Positions 13,000 to 23,984 of a stretch of 64,000 nucleotides of DNA are shown here, in pieces. The notes below the pieces were generated by a model. The model was given only the letters and a program-made list of their open reading frames with translations, was not told where the DNA came from and did not search any database. Within the stretch, counting starts at the first letter, position 1. Every line of letters starts with the position of its first letter. A program made the translations under genes and the position numbers. The DNA is from Crocodylus rhombifer (lineage: Eukaryota; Chordata; Crocodylia; Crocodylidae): NCBI GenBank assembly GCA_038503035.1, contig JAVSML010020758.1, forward strand, positions 202,322 to 266,321. Reading direction: 5' to 3'.

Positions 13000-13889
13000 G
13001 ATTACAGAACAGAAATGCTGAGGTTGAAAGAGTTCCCTGTACTGAGCTGAAAAATGAAATGCTGCTTATGTTGTGAAAATTATTGATGCCTCTGCTCCCA
13101 ACTCTTGTTGTAAACTTATAACAATCTTTCCTCCTTGCATAGATTTTGTACATGTGAAAAAATACAGCAGGTTCCATAATGCTCCCATAAAGTTTGTTAT
13201 TCCTTTTATTTCACATATGGTAACATAGACTCATTAGCAGCATAAATTATATTCTTACATAACGACAGAGTACATATTGCTATACGGTTCAGGGACGACC
13301 TGTACCTCTACTGTCTCCCCTGTTTCTTGGTTGATTTGCTTTCCAAGTGACAGATCACTACCCTGCACTTCTCTCAGTATGGTTCACTCCATTTTGGACT
13401 GAATCATCAGGCTACAACACACAGTCCTGTCATAATTACAGGGCAAATCATACCCCAGACTTTTTTGTAGTCCTTCGCAAGCACTTCTGACCAGGAGACT
13501 GGTATCTTTTCCTTCATCTTGCTGTGGGTGGAATCCTGGAGTTTTACCACTTGTAGGCTGGGTTCCACGATAACAGTTCTACCTGGTTTCCATCTGTATT
13601 AAAGCAACACTTCCAACTGTATTTGGCATCTGCAAGATACCCCCTTTGAGGAGCCTGTTACAATGACTTAAAACAGCCCCTTCGAAGCAAAAATATTATC
13701 TGCTCACCAAAAAGTAGCTTGAAAATGTTTTAGTGCCACAAGTGGTCTGCACACTTAGGTCTTGCCTAAAGCTTATTATTTCTCTCAAATGTAGGGATGT
13801 CCAGCTTCTCCAGACATATCCTGCAAAGTATGCCTCGGACAAATCTGTCCTGTGTATAATCTGCCTCTTCAGCATCTGGACTGAACACT
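13000..13889. other. Unassigned intergenic DNA
   Basis: No gene or element could be recognised up to the PLE remnant that follows. Confidence 0.45.
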
Positions 13890-14895
13890 TAAACGTGCTT
13901 ACTCATTTCAGCTAAAGCTTTAACAACTACCCTTCTATCAAATTCTCTCTAGAATTCTCCTATACCAACATCAGCTTTCTAGATACAATGATCCACAGCC
14001 AAAATGGCACCCTATATACCAAAACCCATAGACCACCACTTACCTCCACCCAGCAATCATCCCAAGCACACCAAAAAAGCTCTAATCTGTTGCAAGGCCC
14101 TTAACTGGCATACATGTGCTCTGAGAATACCTGTGGCACCCACCTTACCAACCTAAACATTGTCTTTACTCAATAAGGACACTCCAGCATAAAAACAGAC
14201 TGCAGCTTTGATCGAACCACCCAAAACCCCACAGTAACCTTCTAGAATACAAAAACTCTACTGACAGCACACCCTGAATGTCCCACGCTGGGACCTGTAA
14301 GAAGGATCACCAAACAGTTACAACGTACACACAAACTGGATGTCTTCCTTCAAACAAATATTCCCAACTGTTCTGCTACTGGCTTTCAAACAATCTCAGA
14401 AATCCATATTCTCTCACATATAACAGGCCTCCGAATAATATATGCACCTTGTTTTTGAAGGGCAGAATGAAGAAAAATAGATTTTTCCTGCTCATTGTTT
14501 TGCTCCCTGTGGATTGTGGGCAGACTATACTTCTGCTTTTGCCCAGTAAGCAACATAAACTATTTTTACTGTAGTTCTTACATACAATGTGGCCTCCAAT
14601 TTCCAGCAGCTGGTTTCTAGAAAAACGGTTTATATTGTATGCAAGGAAACATAGGAATTTAACCGGTGCTTCTTCTAACCATTCTGCACTCCACAGGTAA
14701 TAATGACTTTTCTCTTCTGAATTGCCTTATTCTTTTACACAATTAGGTTATCTATTTAGCTGTGCTTCTCTTGTTTTGAAGCTACCTCAAATAACTTTGC
14801 TTTGCTTCTAGTTTACAGTCCTCCTCCACTCCTTTAAGGGCCCATTTTCTTTTGCATATGGAGTTAAACACAAGCCATTGCTTTTTCTGATATTT
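13890..14895 (+). pseudogene. Penelope-like element (PLE) remnant 1
   Basis: This is a decayed PLE reverse-transcriptase tail on the + strand. From about 13935 the translation gives a stretch like 'FLDTMIHSQNGTLYTK', matching the FLDxxI...NGxLxTxxxRxP block of PLE reverse transcriptases. It continues, with stops, through 'TCGTHLTNLN' and a 'TCKKDHQ' block near 14290-14315 that is also seen in PLE remnant 2 at about 44020. The 3' text at 14690-14895 (acaggtaataatgac...) aligns by eye with 45405-45560 of remnant 2. The GIY-YIG nuclease part expected between these blocks is not visible and seems lost or too decayed to see. PLEs move by reverse transcription at a nick made by their GIY-YIG nuclease; this copy is dead. 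Confidence 0.6.
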
Positions 14896-14904
14896 AGCTT
14901 ATAT

Positions 14905-15770
14905 TAGGGGTAGGCAGAATACAGCCTGTGGACTACATGCAGCCCACCACGTGATTCTGTCTGGCCTGTGATGCGTCCCTCGGCTCCACCCAGCCCAGAC
15001 ACGGGGAGCAGCTTGGTCCATGGTGTGACCAGTCCCACAAGCCCTGTGCATGAAAGTGCTGCCTGGTATAGAGTATAGCCTGCCCTATCCCTATGCATGG
15101 CTCTTGGGCACACTGGGAGTTATTGTATGTGATGCTGGGTGGACCAGTGGTGGTGTAGGAGTGGCACAGTGGCAGGATTTGGCTTCCTGGCAGCCGCTGT
15201 GGCAGTGACTCACTCTGTCCTCACACTTCCAGCTGCCATTGCCAGTGTCTCTGCTATCACTTCTGGACTGGCTGTGCTGCCCTGGCATCCTGGCCCATCC
15301 TCCCCGCACTCACTGCTGGGCATGCCAAATGGAACAGATGGGAGGCTGGGGTGTCCATGGAGCCCGGCCTGAGACCCCTGCAGACAGCGTGTGCTCGGCC
15401 AGGCAGATGCAATGGGGTGGGTGGCAGCAGCATTTGGGAGCAGGATGGGAGGCTGGGCCTGGGACTGTGGGGAAGTGACAGTGCAGGACCAGGGCTTGGA
15501 GCAGAGCCATGATCTGCTCCCTGCATGTNNNNNNNNNNTTTTGGGCAGAGTGCCAAAAACACCTGCAATCTTGACTTGTAAGATGTTGGTATGCCAGGGG
15601 CAGACTGGGGGGGAGGGGTAGCTGCAAGGGGCCCTATCCCTTTTGTGGCAGCAGAACCCCAGCCCCCTCCCCACTGTCCACCCTGATGCATGTATGCCAA
15701 GCAAAATGCCCTCACATGCCATGTCCTGGACATCATGCTGGGGCTTGCCTACTCCTAGTCCAAGGCTTAC
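14905..15770. other. GC-rich repeat-derived region around an assembly gap
   Basis: It starts TAGGGGTAGGCAGAATACAGCC, the style of a hAT terminus of the 'GGGGTnGGC...CAGCC' kind. No partner end or duplication was found, perhaps because of the gap. Several open frames cross the Ns and are not credible genes. Confidence 0.35.
15529..15538. other. Assembly gap (10 N)
   Basis: Ten consecutive N bases; the true gap size is unknown. Confidence 0.99.
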
Positions 15771-16418
15771 CATGGTCAGATCCAGGATTTTAAAAAGGGG
15801 CAACCAACACTGCAGGGGTAGCTTCATTCCTCTATTCCCAGCCTCACCCCTTGTCCACCAGGGCAGACAGACCACATGGCAGGACGAGCAGCCAGGCACT
15901 TTTAAAATCTCTAAATCAGGTAAGAATTCCCCTTTCCCACTCTTGGCAGCCATCCCTTCCCCTCCATTTTCAGCAGCACCTCCCCTTCTATCTCATCCCC
16001 ACCTTTCCCTCTGTTTACACCTCTGGCCATAGGAAAAGGCTGGGGAGATATGCCTGCCACTGCTATTCTAGCCTCTCCTGGCCTGCTCCAGCCAGGGCTG
16101 TGGGAATCAGGATTCAACTGGCAACACAAGTGGCAGTGGGCAGTTTCCCCCTCCCAGAGCCTGCTCCTGAGCCAGCCGGGAACACCTGGGAAGACTGGGC
16201 AGAGACCTGCCTGCCATTGCCACTGTCCCCAGCTGTCCTTGCAGCCTAGGTAGAGTAGAGCAGGAGTGGATCTGGAGCTCTCAGCTCCAAGGGTAAGGAA
16301 GGGGGCAGAACTGTTAGTTGCTTTGGGGGCTTACAGTCCCCAGCTGCTACTCCTGTAGCATTGCCCAAAAAGGGGGTTGCAACCATACCACTGCACCCCT
16401 GCTCTGGATCTGTCCCAG
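15771..16418. mobile_element. hAT-like GC-rich element (648 bp)
   Basis: The left end is CATGGTCAGATCCAG and the right end, inverted, reads CTGGGACAGATCCAG, matching at 11 of 15 positions including CAGATCCAG. The flanking 8-mers aggcttac and agcttttc match only at 5 of 8, so the duplication is doubtful. The interior is GC-rich with no transposase. Overlapping open frames on both strands reflect composition only. Confidence 0.5.
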
Positions 16419-17337
16419 AGCTTTTCTTTTTATCTTCATATTTTTACTAGTTTGGGCCTATATGTAATGGGTGTTTGGTTCACGCCACAATAGCAATGAA
16501 ATTCATGTTTTTGCTGCCACCACAAGAGGTCTAAATAGGTAGCTGTCTTTTTATTTTGGTTCTTTAAATCAGAATATTTTCCTAACACCATGGAAATATG
16601 AAGGCTTGGGGCATGTATTGCTTGTCTCAGTTTTCTGATGTCAAATCAGAAGTCTTTGCATATAACATATTCCCAAAATATAAGCAGATGGTTTACTTGC
16701 TATGGCAGACCCTTGAGAATTTTGTGTCCATTTTTGTTTTACAAGGCTGGACTGTGGAAGGCAGTGGCATGCAAAGTAAAATGACCTTGGTTTGTCTAAT
16801 TGAAAACAGTTTGCAATGATCAAAACCTTGGTCAATAAAATCAAAACTTCAGTACAAAATAATATCCAAGAGTGGATGAAGGGTAAAATGATTTTCCTTT
16901 TACAGGCAACTGGGATGCAAGGGAGGTGACAACAAAGTAATATAAGTCTTATAAATATTATTAAGCATTTATTATCCAGGGCAGATACTCTTTACTTTTC
17001 AGAAACTTCAGAAACATATGTTGCAAATAGGTAGATGGTCCACTTAGCGTGGAGCTTACAGACAAAAGAAGTCTACCTGATTTCCTTTGATCTTGTCAGA
17101 TGTAAGCCTAATACTTCAGATTATTGCAGGATTTATCTTTCACAATGTACAGACAATAGGACAAACTTGAAAGGAATGCACTGAAATGGTATCTTCTGGG
17201 GGACCCAGGTATTTACCTTTTCTATAATGCTGTTTTCCAAATAAAAATAAACACACAACTCTGCTTTTCCCCCTTTTCTTTCTTCTTCTTTAATAATATT
17301 TTAGCTAAGCAGTTCTGAATCTCCTCTTTCTTTATGT
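16419..17337. other. Unassigned AT-rich intergenic DNA
   Basis: No recognisable gene or repeat. Confidence 0.5.
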
Positions 17338-17440
17338 CGATGACTTCAGAATTCTTAGCCTCTCACACTCCCAGTCCGAGTTCAGAGCTGTGCCTCTTAA
17401 AGATGTGGCACAAAGTTTCACCCCATTCTTAAATTTCTCA
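17338..17440 (+). repeat. Two-copy interspersed repeat, copy 1
   Basis: This segment, beginning tgacttcagaattcttagcc and continuing with 'cacactcccagtc' and 'aaagtttcacccc', aligns with 25745-25850. The second copy directly follows the tail of a PLE remnant, so this may be PLE untranslated sequence; that link is an inference. Confidence 0.6.
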
Positions 17441-17483
17441 CTAAAAAAAAGTCAGTCAGGCAATCAATTTTATTTGTACCACC

Positions 17484-17676
17484 CAGGGGCAATGCGTAGG
17501 GGGTGCACAGGGTGCACGTGCACCCCGTCAGGCCGCAGTCCCTGTTTAGCTGGTAGGCTGGGGGGCAGGCGGGAACACTAGTGCCTGCCCTGCGAGCCCT
17601 CCTCTGGCCACTGACCGGTGTCAGGGGGGACACGTGCCCCTCCACCCCCCAACTCAAGAGGCACCAGACACTCATG
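17484..17676. mobile_element. hAT MITE (193 bp), CAGGGGCAATGC family, copy 1
   Basis: The left end is CAGGGGCAATGCGTAGG and the right end is CACTCATG. The flanks are gtaccacc (17476-17483) and gtagcacc (17677-17684), a 7/8 target duplication. The same termini (CAGGGATGATGCATAGG on one side, CATGA on the other) are found in the copy at 29980-30204 in the opposite direction. The 'gggggtgcac...gtgcacccc' near the first end makes a strong local hairpin. Confidence 0.7.
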
Positions 17677-17684
17677 GTAGCACC

Positions 17685-18147
17685 TAATTCTCTCACAGAA
17701 TTAGTCTGTTAATTTTTCTGCATCCTGTCCTAATTTGTGAAGAGAGCGTCGCTGCGTAGAATACCCAGTACAGTGGTTTGGGTACTTCAGCCAACTTCAC
17801 TCATTATGTACAAAGTGTGATTGTTAACTGGCATCTAACAAATGTGTATATGCAATGCTTAACCAAAACTTATCTTGCACAAGACAAAAAGAATAAGTGA
17901 GAGAGCTTTACTTTAATTCACAACACTTTAATAGCTGACTTCATGGTTTCAAGCCATGTTTGGTTTATAATCCCATTAGGCAGCCTTCTTTTTCCATGGT
18001 ACATTAATTTACTATTAAACATCTCTCTATTATTTTTATTATTATTTTTGTCTGGGACATATGTATTCTAACTCTTAAGTCTTTTCCACTTGCTTTGTGA
18101 TGCTGTAGAAAAACAAACAGTCCAGAAAATCAGAGTAACTGACCACT
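17685..18147. other. Unassigned AT-rich intergenic DNA
   Basis: No recognisable gene or repeat. Confidence 0.5.
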
Positions 18148-18432
18148 TGCGGATGTTAAAAGAAAAAAAACCACAAAAAAACATGCTTTACTGGAAGAGG
18201 CAGCATGTTGCTTGAACCCTGCTCCGCAGCATCTGTGTGGATCAGGAGCTTCAGCAGGGCTTTTCGGTGCTTTTATCTAAAATTGAGTCAATCAGCTATG
18301 CAGATGTTGGGCAAGCTGGGTCCATCTAACATGCTGCCTCTTCTGGGCATGGCCTGGGCTCATTGTGGGAGTACACTGAGTGTAAAGTATAATGCTGGTT
18401 GGGTTTTTTTTGTTTTTTTTTTAACATCTGCA
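18148..18432. mobile_element. Hairpin (foldback) MITE-like element
   Basis: The ends are inverted complements: TGCGGATGTTAAAA on the left and TTTTAACATCTGCA on the right (one mismatch). Inside, gaagaggcagcatgtt (18194-18209) and its exact complement aacatgctgcctcttc (18328-18343) form a 16-bp inner stem. Homopurine and homopyrimidine runs flank the inner stem. No target duplication was identified, so the superfamily is open. Confidence 0.65.
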
Positions 18433-18955
18433 AACAGCCACTGACTTTCCAGGATTCATATTGTGACAAATGCATAACACAGTTTCACTGCCCCATGCTT
18501 CTTCCAGTGGTTGGGTGGCATTTCAAGGAATACAAATGCATAGGTAGATCAACCCTGAGTTTTAGCAAAACTTGGCTGTCACAATGCCCCTTATGGCTAC
18601 AAGCTGGCAGACATACATAGTTAGAATTGTATGGGTATTTTTTGGATATATGTGGACTGTGGCAGAAAGCCACCTTGGTTTCTCCCCAAAATCTCTGCCC
18701 TGTGACAATGTGATTAGATGGGCCAGCACAGAGGATTCACACCTCAGCCTGTCTCTTTAGGTAACCTGAGCTGGCTGCATTCCTGAGGGAGGGGGGAGAC
18801 CTGCTCCCTCTGCCTACGTGACTGGTACCTGGGTGAGGGGCATCTACCTGGTGGACTGGAGTCTGCCCGGTAACTGGTGGTGTATTTCAAAGTGGTTGGT
18901 GAAGAGCCAACCAGAGCTGGCCTCCACTGGACCAGGTGAATGAGGGCACGGGGGC

Positions 18956-18962
18956 TATATAA
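18956..18962 (+). promoter_or_regulatory. TATA box of the LTR
   Basis: TATATAA in the context ggggctatataaggaccgg, about 320 bp before the poly(A) signal. Confidence 0.6.
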
Positions 18963-19277
18963 GGACCGGCTAGGAGGCGCTCTCTTTTCGGCCATGAGGT
19001 GAGGCAGCAGCCAAGTGGGGGACACAGAGGAGCATGACCATCTAAAATTGGCTCTCTCCCCCAAACTCATGAGCTAGAAACCACCTGCCTCCAAAGGGAA
19101 ACTTCACCAGCCTTTGGAAGATACTTGTGAGTAAGCTACTCGAGATCTGATTAGATATCTAGCTGGCAGTAACACAGATGTGTGATTAAAAGGCTACCTC
19201 AGCCAGACTGTATGCTCTTTAGGATTTCTAGGATATTGCTCAATCTTGTACCCTATTTTCACCCTACCCCTGTAACC

Positions 19278-19283
19278 AATAAA
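19278..19283 (+). terminator. Poly(A) signal of the LTR
   Basis: AATAAA, followed within about 30 bases by a gtgactggtgtggg segment as in LTR polyadenylation sites. Confidence 0.55.
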
Positions 19284-19689
19284 GCCTTCCTTTGTGACTG
19301 GTGTGGGAGACTTATTAAGGGGTGGGTCTAAATTATGCCTAAGAGACCCCTAGGTCTGCAGACTAAGGGGGACTTTACTTTTTGCCCCCTGACTTGGGGA
19401 AGTGCCCCAAGTGCCTGTACTGGGTCGAGTACCCATAGGACTCTTAGGCCTGTGTTTCCCCGAGGACACTGTGCCGAGACAGTCTCTTCTTGGGGTGGTG
19501 GTGGTGACATTACCCACAGGCTAGCGTATGTGCTCCAGGAAGGGGTCGGGCCGGACATAAGGCACCCCTAGGGAGGCATTCGGAGCCTGTGGTCAGGCGT
19601 AGGGAGGTGGGTGGCTCAGTGCAGGAGTGCCCCCTACTGGCCCGCCACATGCACATCATCATGTGAACATATGAGAAGGAACATATGAG

Positions 19690-19797
19690 AAATTCCATCA
19701 GGACTTTAAAAACATCCACCTCTTCAAAATGACCCTTGAATACTCCACCCAGAAAATTTATTTCTTTGACAACACTGTAAAACTTGGTAATAGCCTC
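19690..19797 (+). pseudogene. PLE remnant 4, piece A (reverse-transcriptase block)
   Basis: Translation on + from about 19707 gives words such as 'TLEYSTQKIYFFDNTVKL', fitting the 'xxFxxEYSxxxIxFLDTxV' block of PLE reverse transcriptases and parallel to 'EFSYTNISFLDTMI' in remnant 1. It ends where the inverted CR1 3' end begins at about 19798, so the CR1 appears to have inserted into it. Later parts are proposed at 23985-24366 and 25416-25745. Confidence 0.5.
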
Positions 19798-19954
19798 ATC
19801 ATAGAATAATAGAAAAATCAGGGTTGGAAGGAACCTCAGGAGGCCATGTAGTCCAACCCCCTGCTCAAAGCAGGACCAGCCCCAACTAGATCATTCCACT
19901 CAGGCCTTGAAACCTCCAAGGATGGAAATTCCACCACTCTCTAGGTAACCTGTT

Positions 19955-21319
19955 TCAGTGCTTTACCACCTTCTTAGTGAGAAGGCTTTTCCTAATATCT
20001 AAACTAAATCTCACTTGCTGGAACTGGAGACCATTGCTTTCTGTTTTGTCATCTGTCAGCACTGAGAACAGTCCAGCTCTTCTCATCCTCTTCGGAACCC
20101 CTTTCAGGTAGTTAAAGGCTGCTATCAAATCTCCCCTCAGGCTTCTCTTCTGCAGACCAAAGAAACCCAGCTCCCTCAGCCTCTCCTCGGAAATCATGTG
20201 CACCAGCCCCCGAACCATTTTCTACTGGGCTTTCCAACTTGTCCAAATCCTTGCTGTAGTGGTAGGTCCAAAATACACATAGTATTTTAGAGGTGGCCTC
20301 TCCAGTGCAGAACAGAGGGGAATAATTACTTCCCTTGATCTGCTGGCAGCACTCCTATTAATGCAGCTGTTAGCCTTTTTAGCAACAAGGGCACACTGTT
20401 GACTCATATTCAGCTTACTGTCCACTGTAACTCCCAGTGCCTTTTCTGCAGCGCAACTGCTTAGCCAGTTGATTCCAAGCCTGTAGCAATGCATAGGATT
20501 GTTCCATCCTAAGTGCAGGACTTTGTATCTGTCCTTACTGAATGTTGTGAAATTTCTTTTGGCCAGTCCTCTAATTTGTCTAGGTCACTCTGAATCCTAG
20601 CCTTACCCTTCAGTGTATCTATTACACTCCCCAGCTTGGTGCCATCCATGAACTCACTTAGGGTGCAGTCCATAGCATCTTCCAGGTAGTTAAAATCAGT
20701 CCCCAAACCCTTGGGGCACTCCGCTTGATACAGGCTGCTAACTTAAGCCATTCATCACTACCCATTAAGCCAGATGATCCAGCCAGCTTTCTATCCACCT
20801 AACAGTCCATTCATCCAACTCATACTTCCTCAGTTTGCTTGCAAGAATGCTGTGAGAGGCCGTATCAAGAGCGTTGCAAAAGTCAAAGTATATCATGTTG
20901 TTTTGCTCTCCTCACATCCACAGAGCCAGTCATCTCATCATAGAAGGCAATCAGGTTGGTTGGGCATGACTTGCTCTGGGTGAATTCATGTGGACTGTTC
21001 CCAATCTCCATGTGCTTAGAAATGGATTTTGTGAGGACCTGTTCCATGATTTTTCCAGCAACTGAGGTGAGGCTGATTGGTCTGTAGTTCCCTGGATCCT
21101 CCTTCTTCCCTTTCTTCAAGATGGGCACTTGATTTTCCCTTTTTGAATAATCCCTGAATTGCCACAAATTTTCAAAGATAATGGTCAGCAACTCTGCAAT
21201 TACATCAGCCAATTTCCTCAGCACTCTTGGCTGTATTGAATCCAGCCCCATGGACTTGTACATGTTCAGCTTACCCAAATAGTTACTAACCCATTCTTTC
21301 ACCATTGAGGGCTGCTCAC
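19955..21319 (-). pseudogene. CR1 ORF2 reverse-transcriptase remnant
   Basis: The broken frames read, from right to left, 'GNYRPISLTSVAGKIMEQVL' (RT box, near 21100), '[15 protein letters not shown]' (near 21190-21230), then the thumb/C-terminal words 'LGVTVDSKLNMSQQ' (near 20420) and 'RGDLIAAFNYLKG' (near 20120). These are typical of CR1 polymerase. The catalytic YADD/FADD motif falls in a decayed stretch near 20640 and was not read cleanly. Several frameshifts and stops separate the pieces, and the upstream end is cut by the hAT insertion. Confidence 0.8.
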
Positions 21320-22160
21320 TAGGCCTGTGCAAATAGGGAAGTATTCAATTCGGATTTGGCCAGTTTGGAGGACAGTAATTCGAGTTGGACATTCAGATCA
21401 CTGTCCTGAATCGATTTGGTTGAATCAGCTTCAGAAGGTTTGGTGCTGATTCAGATCAGCTGGGGAGAGGCAGGGACAGCACATTCTCCCATGGCTCCTC
21501 CAGCTGTGCCTGCCTCACCCCAGGCCTAATTGTGGGTGCAGCAGCGTTGGGAATGGGGGCTATGCCCTGCTGCCCCCCAGAGTGAGCTGCATCTGCATTG
21601 CATGCCCCCCCTACACAAGCTGGGCAAGTGGCAGCAGGGCAGAGCCCCTGCAGCTACCCCCGCCGGGGCAGAGGCTTGCCAGCCAGTGCAGGGGCTATGG
21701 GATGCAGGCACAGCAGCGCTGGGAGTGGGGGCTATACCTTGATACCACTTGCCCCCTTCTGCCTGGAGAGAGCCACATCCCACCTCACCCTGGGCAAGCA
21801 GCCCCTGCTCCCAGTGTTGCCATGCCTGCATCCCACTCCCCTGCCCCCTCCCCAAGTAATGTGCACCCCCCCCCCACTCCAGCTGGGCAGCTTGTCCCCA
21901 CACCTCTTCCTTCCCCCCTTTCCCAACCCCAACAGATTAACCAGGTGGAGGCAGCTGTCAGCTGCCTGTTTAGTCTATGGCCGAATCTCCGAATTAGCCG
22001 AATCTTTTTCCAAAGCTTTTCCGAATCAATTCAGATGCTTTGAATCAATTCAGAGCTTTTACTTGGTCTCCTGATTGGATTTGGATTCGGGGATTCAGTC
22101 CCTGAATTGGGCCAAATCTCTTCCAAATTGAATCAGCTACCGAAGCTTTGCACAGCCCTA
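21320..22160. mobile_element. hAT-type GAATC-rich element (841 bp) inside CR1
   Basis: The termini are TAGGCCTGTGC and GCACAGCCCTA. The flanks ctgctcac (21312-21319) and ctgttcac (22161-22168) match at 7 of 8, as expected for a hAT insertion. Removing the element and one flank restores continuous CR1 text, which proves the insertion order. The arms (21340-21480 and 21970-22150) are dense in degenerate GAATC, GATTCG and 'tttgg' words, as in 6198-6880. The GC-rich core (21480-21960) differs from that copy. No transposase is visible. Confidence 0.85.
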
Positions 22161-22168
22161 CTGTTCAC

Positions 22169-23100
22169 CTCCTCCCCAAACTGTGCTGCCAGGTGCAGTA
22201 GTCTGGGAGCTGACCTTGCCTGTGAGGACTGAGGTGAAAAAGGCATTGAGCACGTCAGCCTTTTCTGTATCCTCTGTTACTAGGTTGCCTCCCCCATTCA
22301 GTAAGGGACCCGCACTTTTCCTGACTTTCCTCTTGTTGCTAACATACTTGTAGAAGCACTTGTTACCCTTCACATTCCTTGCTAGCTGCAACTCCAGTTG
22401 CATTTTGGCCTTCCTGATTTCAACTTGGCATGCCTGAGCAGTATTCTTATACTCCTCCCTAGTCATCTCTCCCAAGCTTCCACTTCTTGTAAGCTTTCTT
22501 TTTGTATTTAAGATCACTGAAGAGTTCTCTGCTAGCTGGTTGCCTGCCATATTTGCTGTGCTTCCTGCATATTGGGATGACTTGTTCCTTCACCCTTCAG
22601 TAAGGTTTCTTTAAAATGCAACCAGCTCTCTTGAACTTCTTTCCCCCCCCTCAGACTAGCCTCCCAGGGGGTCCTGCCCATCAGTTCCCTTAGGGAAAGT
22701 CTGCTTTTCTGAAGTCCAAGGTCCATACTCTGCTGCTCTCCTTTCTTCCTTTTGTCAGGATCCTGAACTCAATCATTTCATACTCATTGCTACCCAAGCT
22801 GCCAACCACTTCAACAACCCCCACCAATTCTTACTTGTTTGTGAGCAGTAGGTCAAGAGAAGCATGGCACCTAGTTTCATACTGGAGCTCTGAGCAATCA
22901 TACAGCTCTTTTACATACAGCACAACTCCTTTTCCTCTTCTCTCTTGTCTGTCCTTCCTGAACAGTTTGTATCCATCCATGATGGTGTTCCAGTCATGTG
23001 AGCTATCCCACCAAGTCTCTGTTATTCCAGTCATGTCATAGTTCCTTGACTGTGTGAGGACTTCCAGTTCTTCCTGCTTGTTTGCCAGGCTCCATACATT
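22169..23100 (-). pseudogene. CR1 ORF2 endonuclease and linker remnant
   Basis: On the - strand near 23095-22950 the frame reads words such as 'NVWSLANKQEELEVL' followed by 'MTGITETWWDSSHDW', the ITETW block being the conserved glutamate-containing motif of the AP-endonuclease-like domain of CR1 ORF2. Further left, 'CQVEIRKAKMQLELQLA', '[15 protein letters not shown]' and '[20 protein letters not shown]' are the CR1 linker between endonuclease and RT. Frameshifts and an internal deletion make it non-functional. Confidence 0.8.
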
Positions 23101-23204
23101 TGTGGAGGTAACTAGCTGTTTGCCCTACTTTGTCACAAAGAATGAGGAGGCTTCCCCTGTTGCTCCGCCCCGCCTTGTGATTCCTTCAGGTCTGCCGATT
23201 CCCC

Positions 23205-23560
23205 TTACCTCAGGGCTTTAGTTTCCATCCCACTGTGAACCCAGCTTAAATCCCTCCTCATTAGGTTAGCAAGCCTGTCTGCAAAGCTCTTCCTTTTCTT
23301 TGTCAGGTGGATCCCATCTCTTCCCAGCAATCCTTCTTTTTGGAACGGCAACCCATGATCGAAGAAGCTGAATCCCTTCTGGTGACTATCTGCATAGCCA
23401 TTTATTGATCTGCAGGATGTGTCCACTCCTGCCAGGGCCCTTCTCCTTGATTGGAAGGATCAAGGAGGACATCACTTGTGCCCCATCCTCCTCACCCTTG
23501 CACCCAGAGCTCTGAGATATGTATCCCAGTTGGTGCATCCTGATTGATGGGATTAGAGCA
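23205..23560 (-). pseudogene. CR1 ORF1 esterase-domain remnant
   Basis: The - frame from 23426 contains 'FFDHGLPFQKEGLLGRDGIH' and continues 'LTKKRKSFADRLANL'. CR1-type elements of vertebrates carry an esterase (SGNH hydrolase-like) domain in ORF1 whose C-terminal catalytic block is D-G-x-H-L. Here the aspartate and histidine are at about 23316-23318 and 23307-23309. The preceding piece (about 23430-23530) reads 'SSLILPIKEKGPGRSGHI', also typical of that domain. The nucleophile serine block is not preserved. It sits just upstream of the ORF2 start, the expected CR1 order. Confidence 0.7.
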
Positions 23561-23579
23561 AATATGGTTGTAACATTGG

Positions 23580-23832
23580 GTGTTTTCACATGTGCACCAG
23601 GAGTGGTGGAGGCACTTAGAGCGGCTCCCATTTTGTCAGGCATGCCAGAAGGTAAGCTCTGCACCCACTGTGTGCCACTTTGATCCCCTGATCAATCTGT
23701 TGCTCTGCTTTCTCTGCTTTCCCTGCTCTGTCTGCTGCAGTGTTCCCTGCTCCTTCCATGATCTGCTGCCTGACACACAGGGGCTACCTGTGCCACTTAT
23801 GGAATGCATACCCCTGGCTGGCCACCCCTGTG
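23580..23832. mobile_element. hAT-like repeat of the 'CAGGGGTGGCCAGCC' kind
   Basis: The right end reads ggctggccacccctg, the inverse of a common hAT terminus. The interior (caatctgttgctctgctttc...) is shared with 55585-55720, and more loosely with 29395-29485 and 56890-57037. The left terminus and a target duplication were not found. Confidence 0.45.
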
Positions 23833-23984
23833 CTAGAATACCAGCTCTGTGACAAAGACAACAGAATCTCTCTGCTTGCCACAGCCCTCTGGTTTAACAC
23901 TTTAGAGGTATCATTAATGACCTCCATCCCTCCTGGAAAAAGATAACTATTTCAAGCTAGCTCTGGGGGACAAGCCTGTCATGG

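Larger units (their letters stand above)
18701..19649 (+). mobile_element. Probable solo LTR (endogenous retrovirus or other LTR element)
   Basis: The stretch has the layout of an LTR on the + strand: it begins TGTGACAATG, has a TATA box at 18956-18962 in a GC-rich context, an AATAAA signal at 19278-19283 followed by a gt-rich segment, and can be ended at CCACA (19649). The flanks tgccc and tgcac match at 4 of 5, consistent with a short integration duplication. No gag, pol or env remnant, primer-binding site or second LTR is visible nearby, so this would be a solo LTR. The exact ends are tentative. Confidence 0.55.
19798..23570 (-). mobile_element. Long CR1 LINE with ORF1 and ORF2 remnants, split by a hAT element
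   Basis: This CR1 copy on the - strand spans about 2.9 kb of its own sequence plus an 841-bp insertion. The 3' tail words (catagaataatagaa) lie at the left end. Going right are the RT C-terminal region, RT palm, the linker, the AP-endonuclease-like N-terminus of ORF2, and the ORF1 esterase end. The hAT element at 21320-22160 interrupts it; the CR1 text resumes exactly after it ('caccattgagggctgctcac' before, 'ctcctccccaaactg' after, continuous in the copy at 62290-62340). It is of the same CR1 type as 61395-63180. An internal deletion near 22850 is suspected because text present in the other copy is missing. Confidence 0.85.

Noticed and set aside
15210..15953. A 247-codon open frame on the - strand
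   Set aside because: It crosses the 10-N gap, lies in GC-rich repeat DNA and overlaps equally long frames on the other strand, with no domain.
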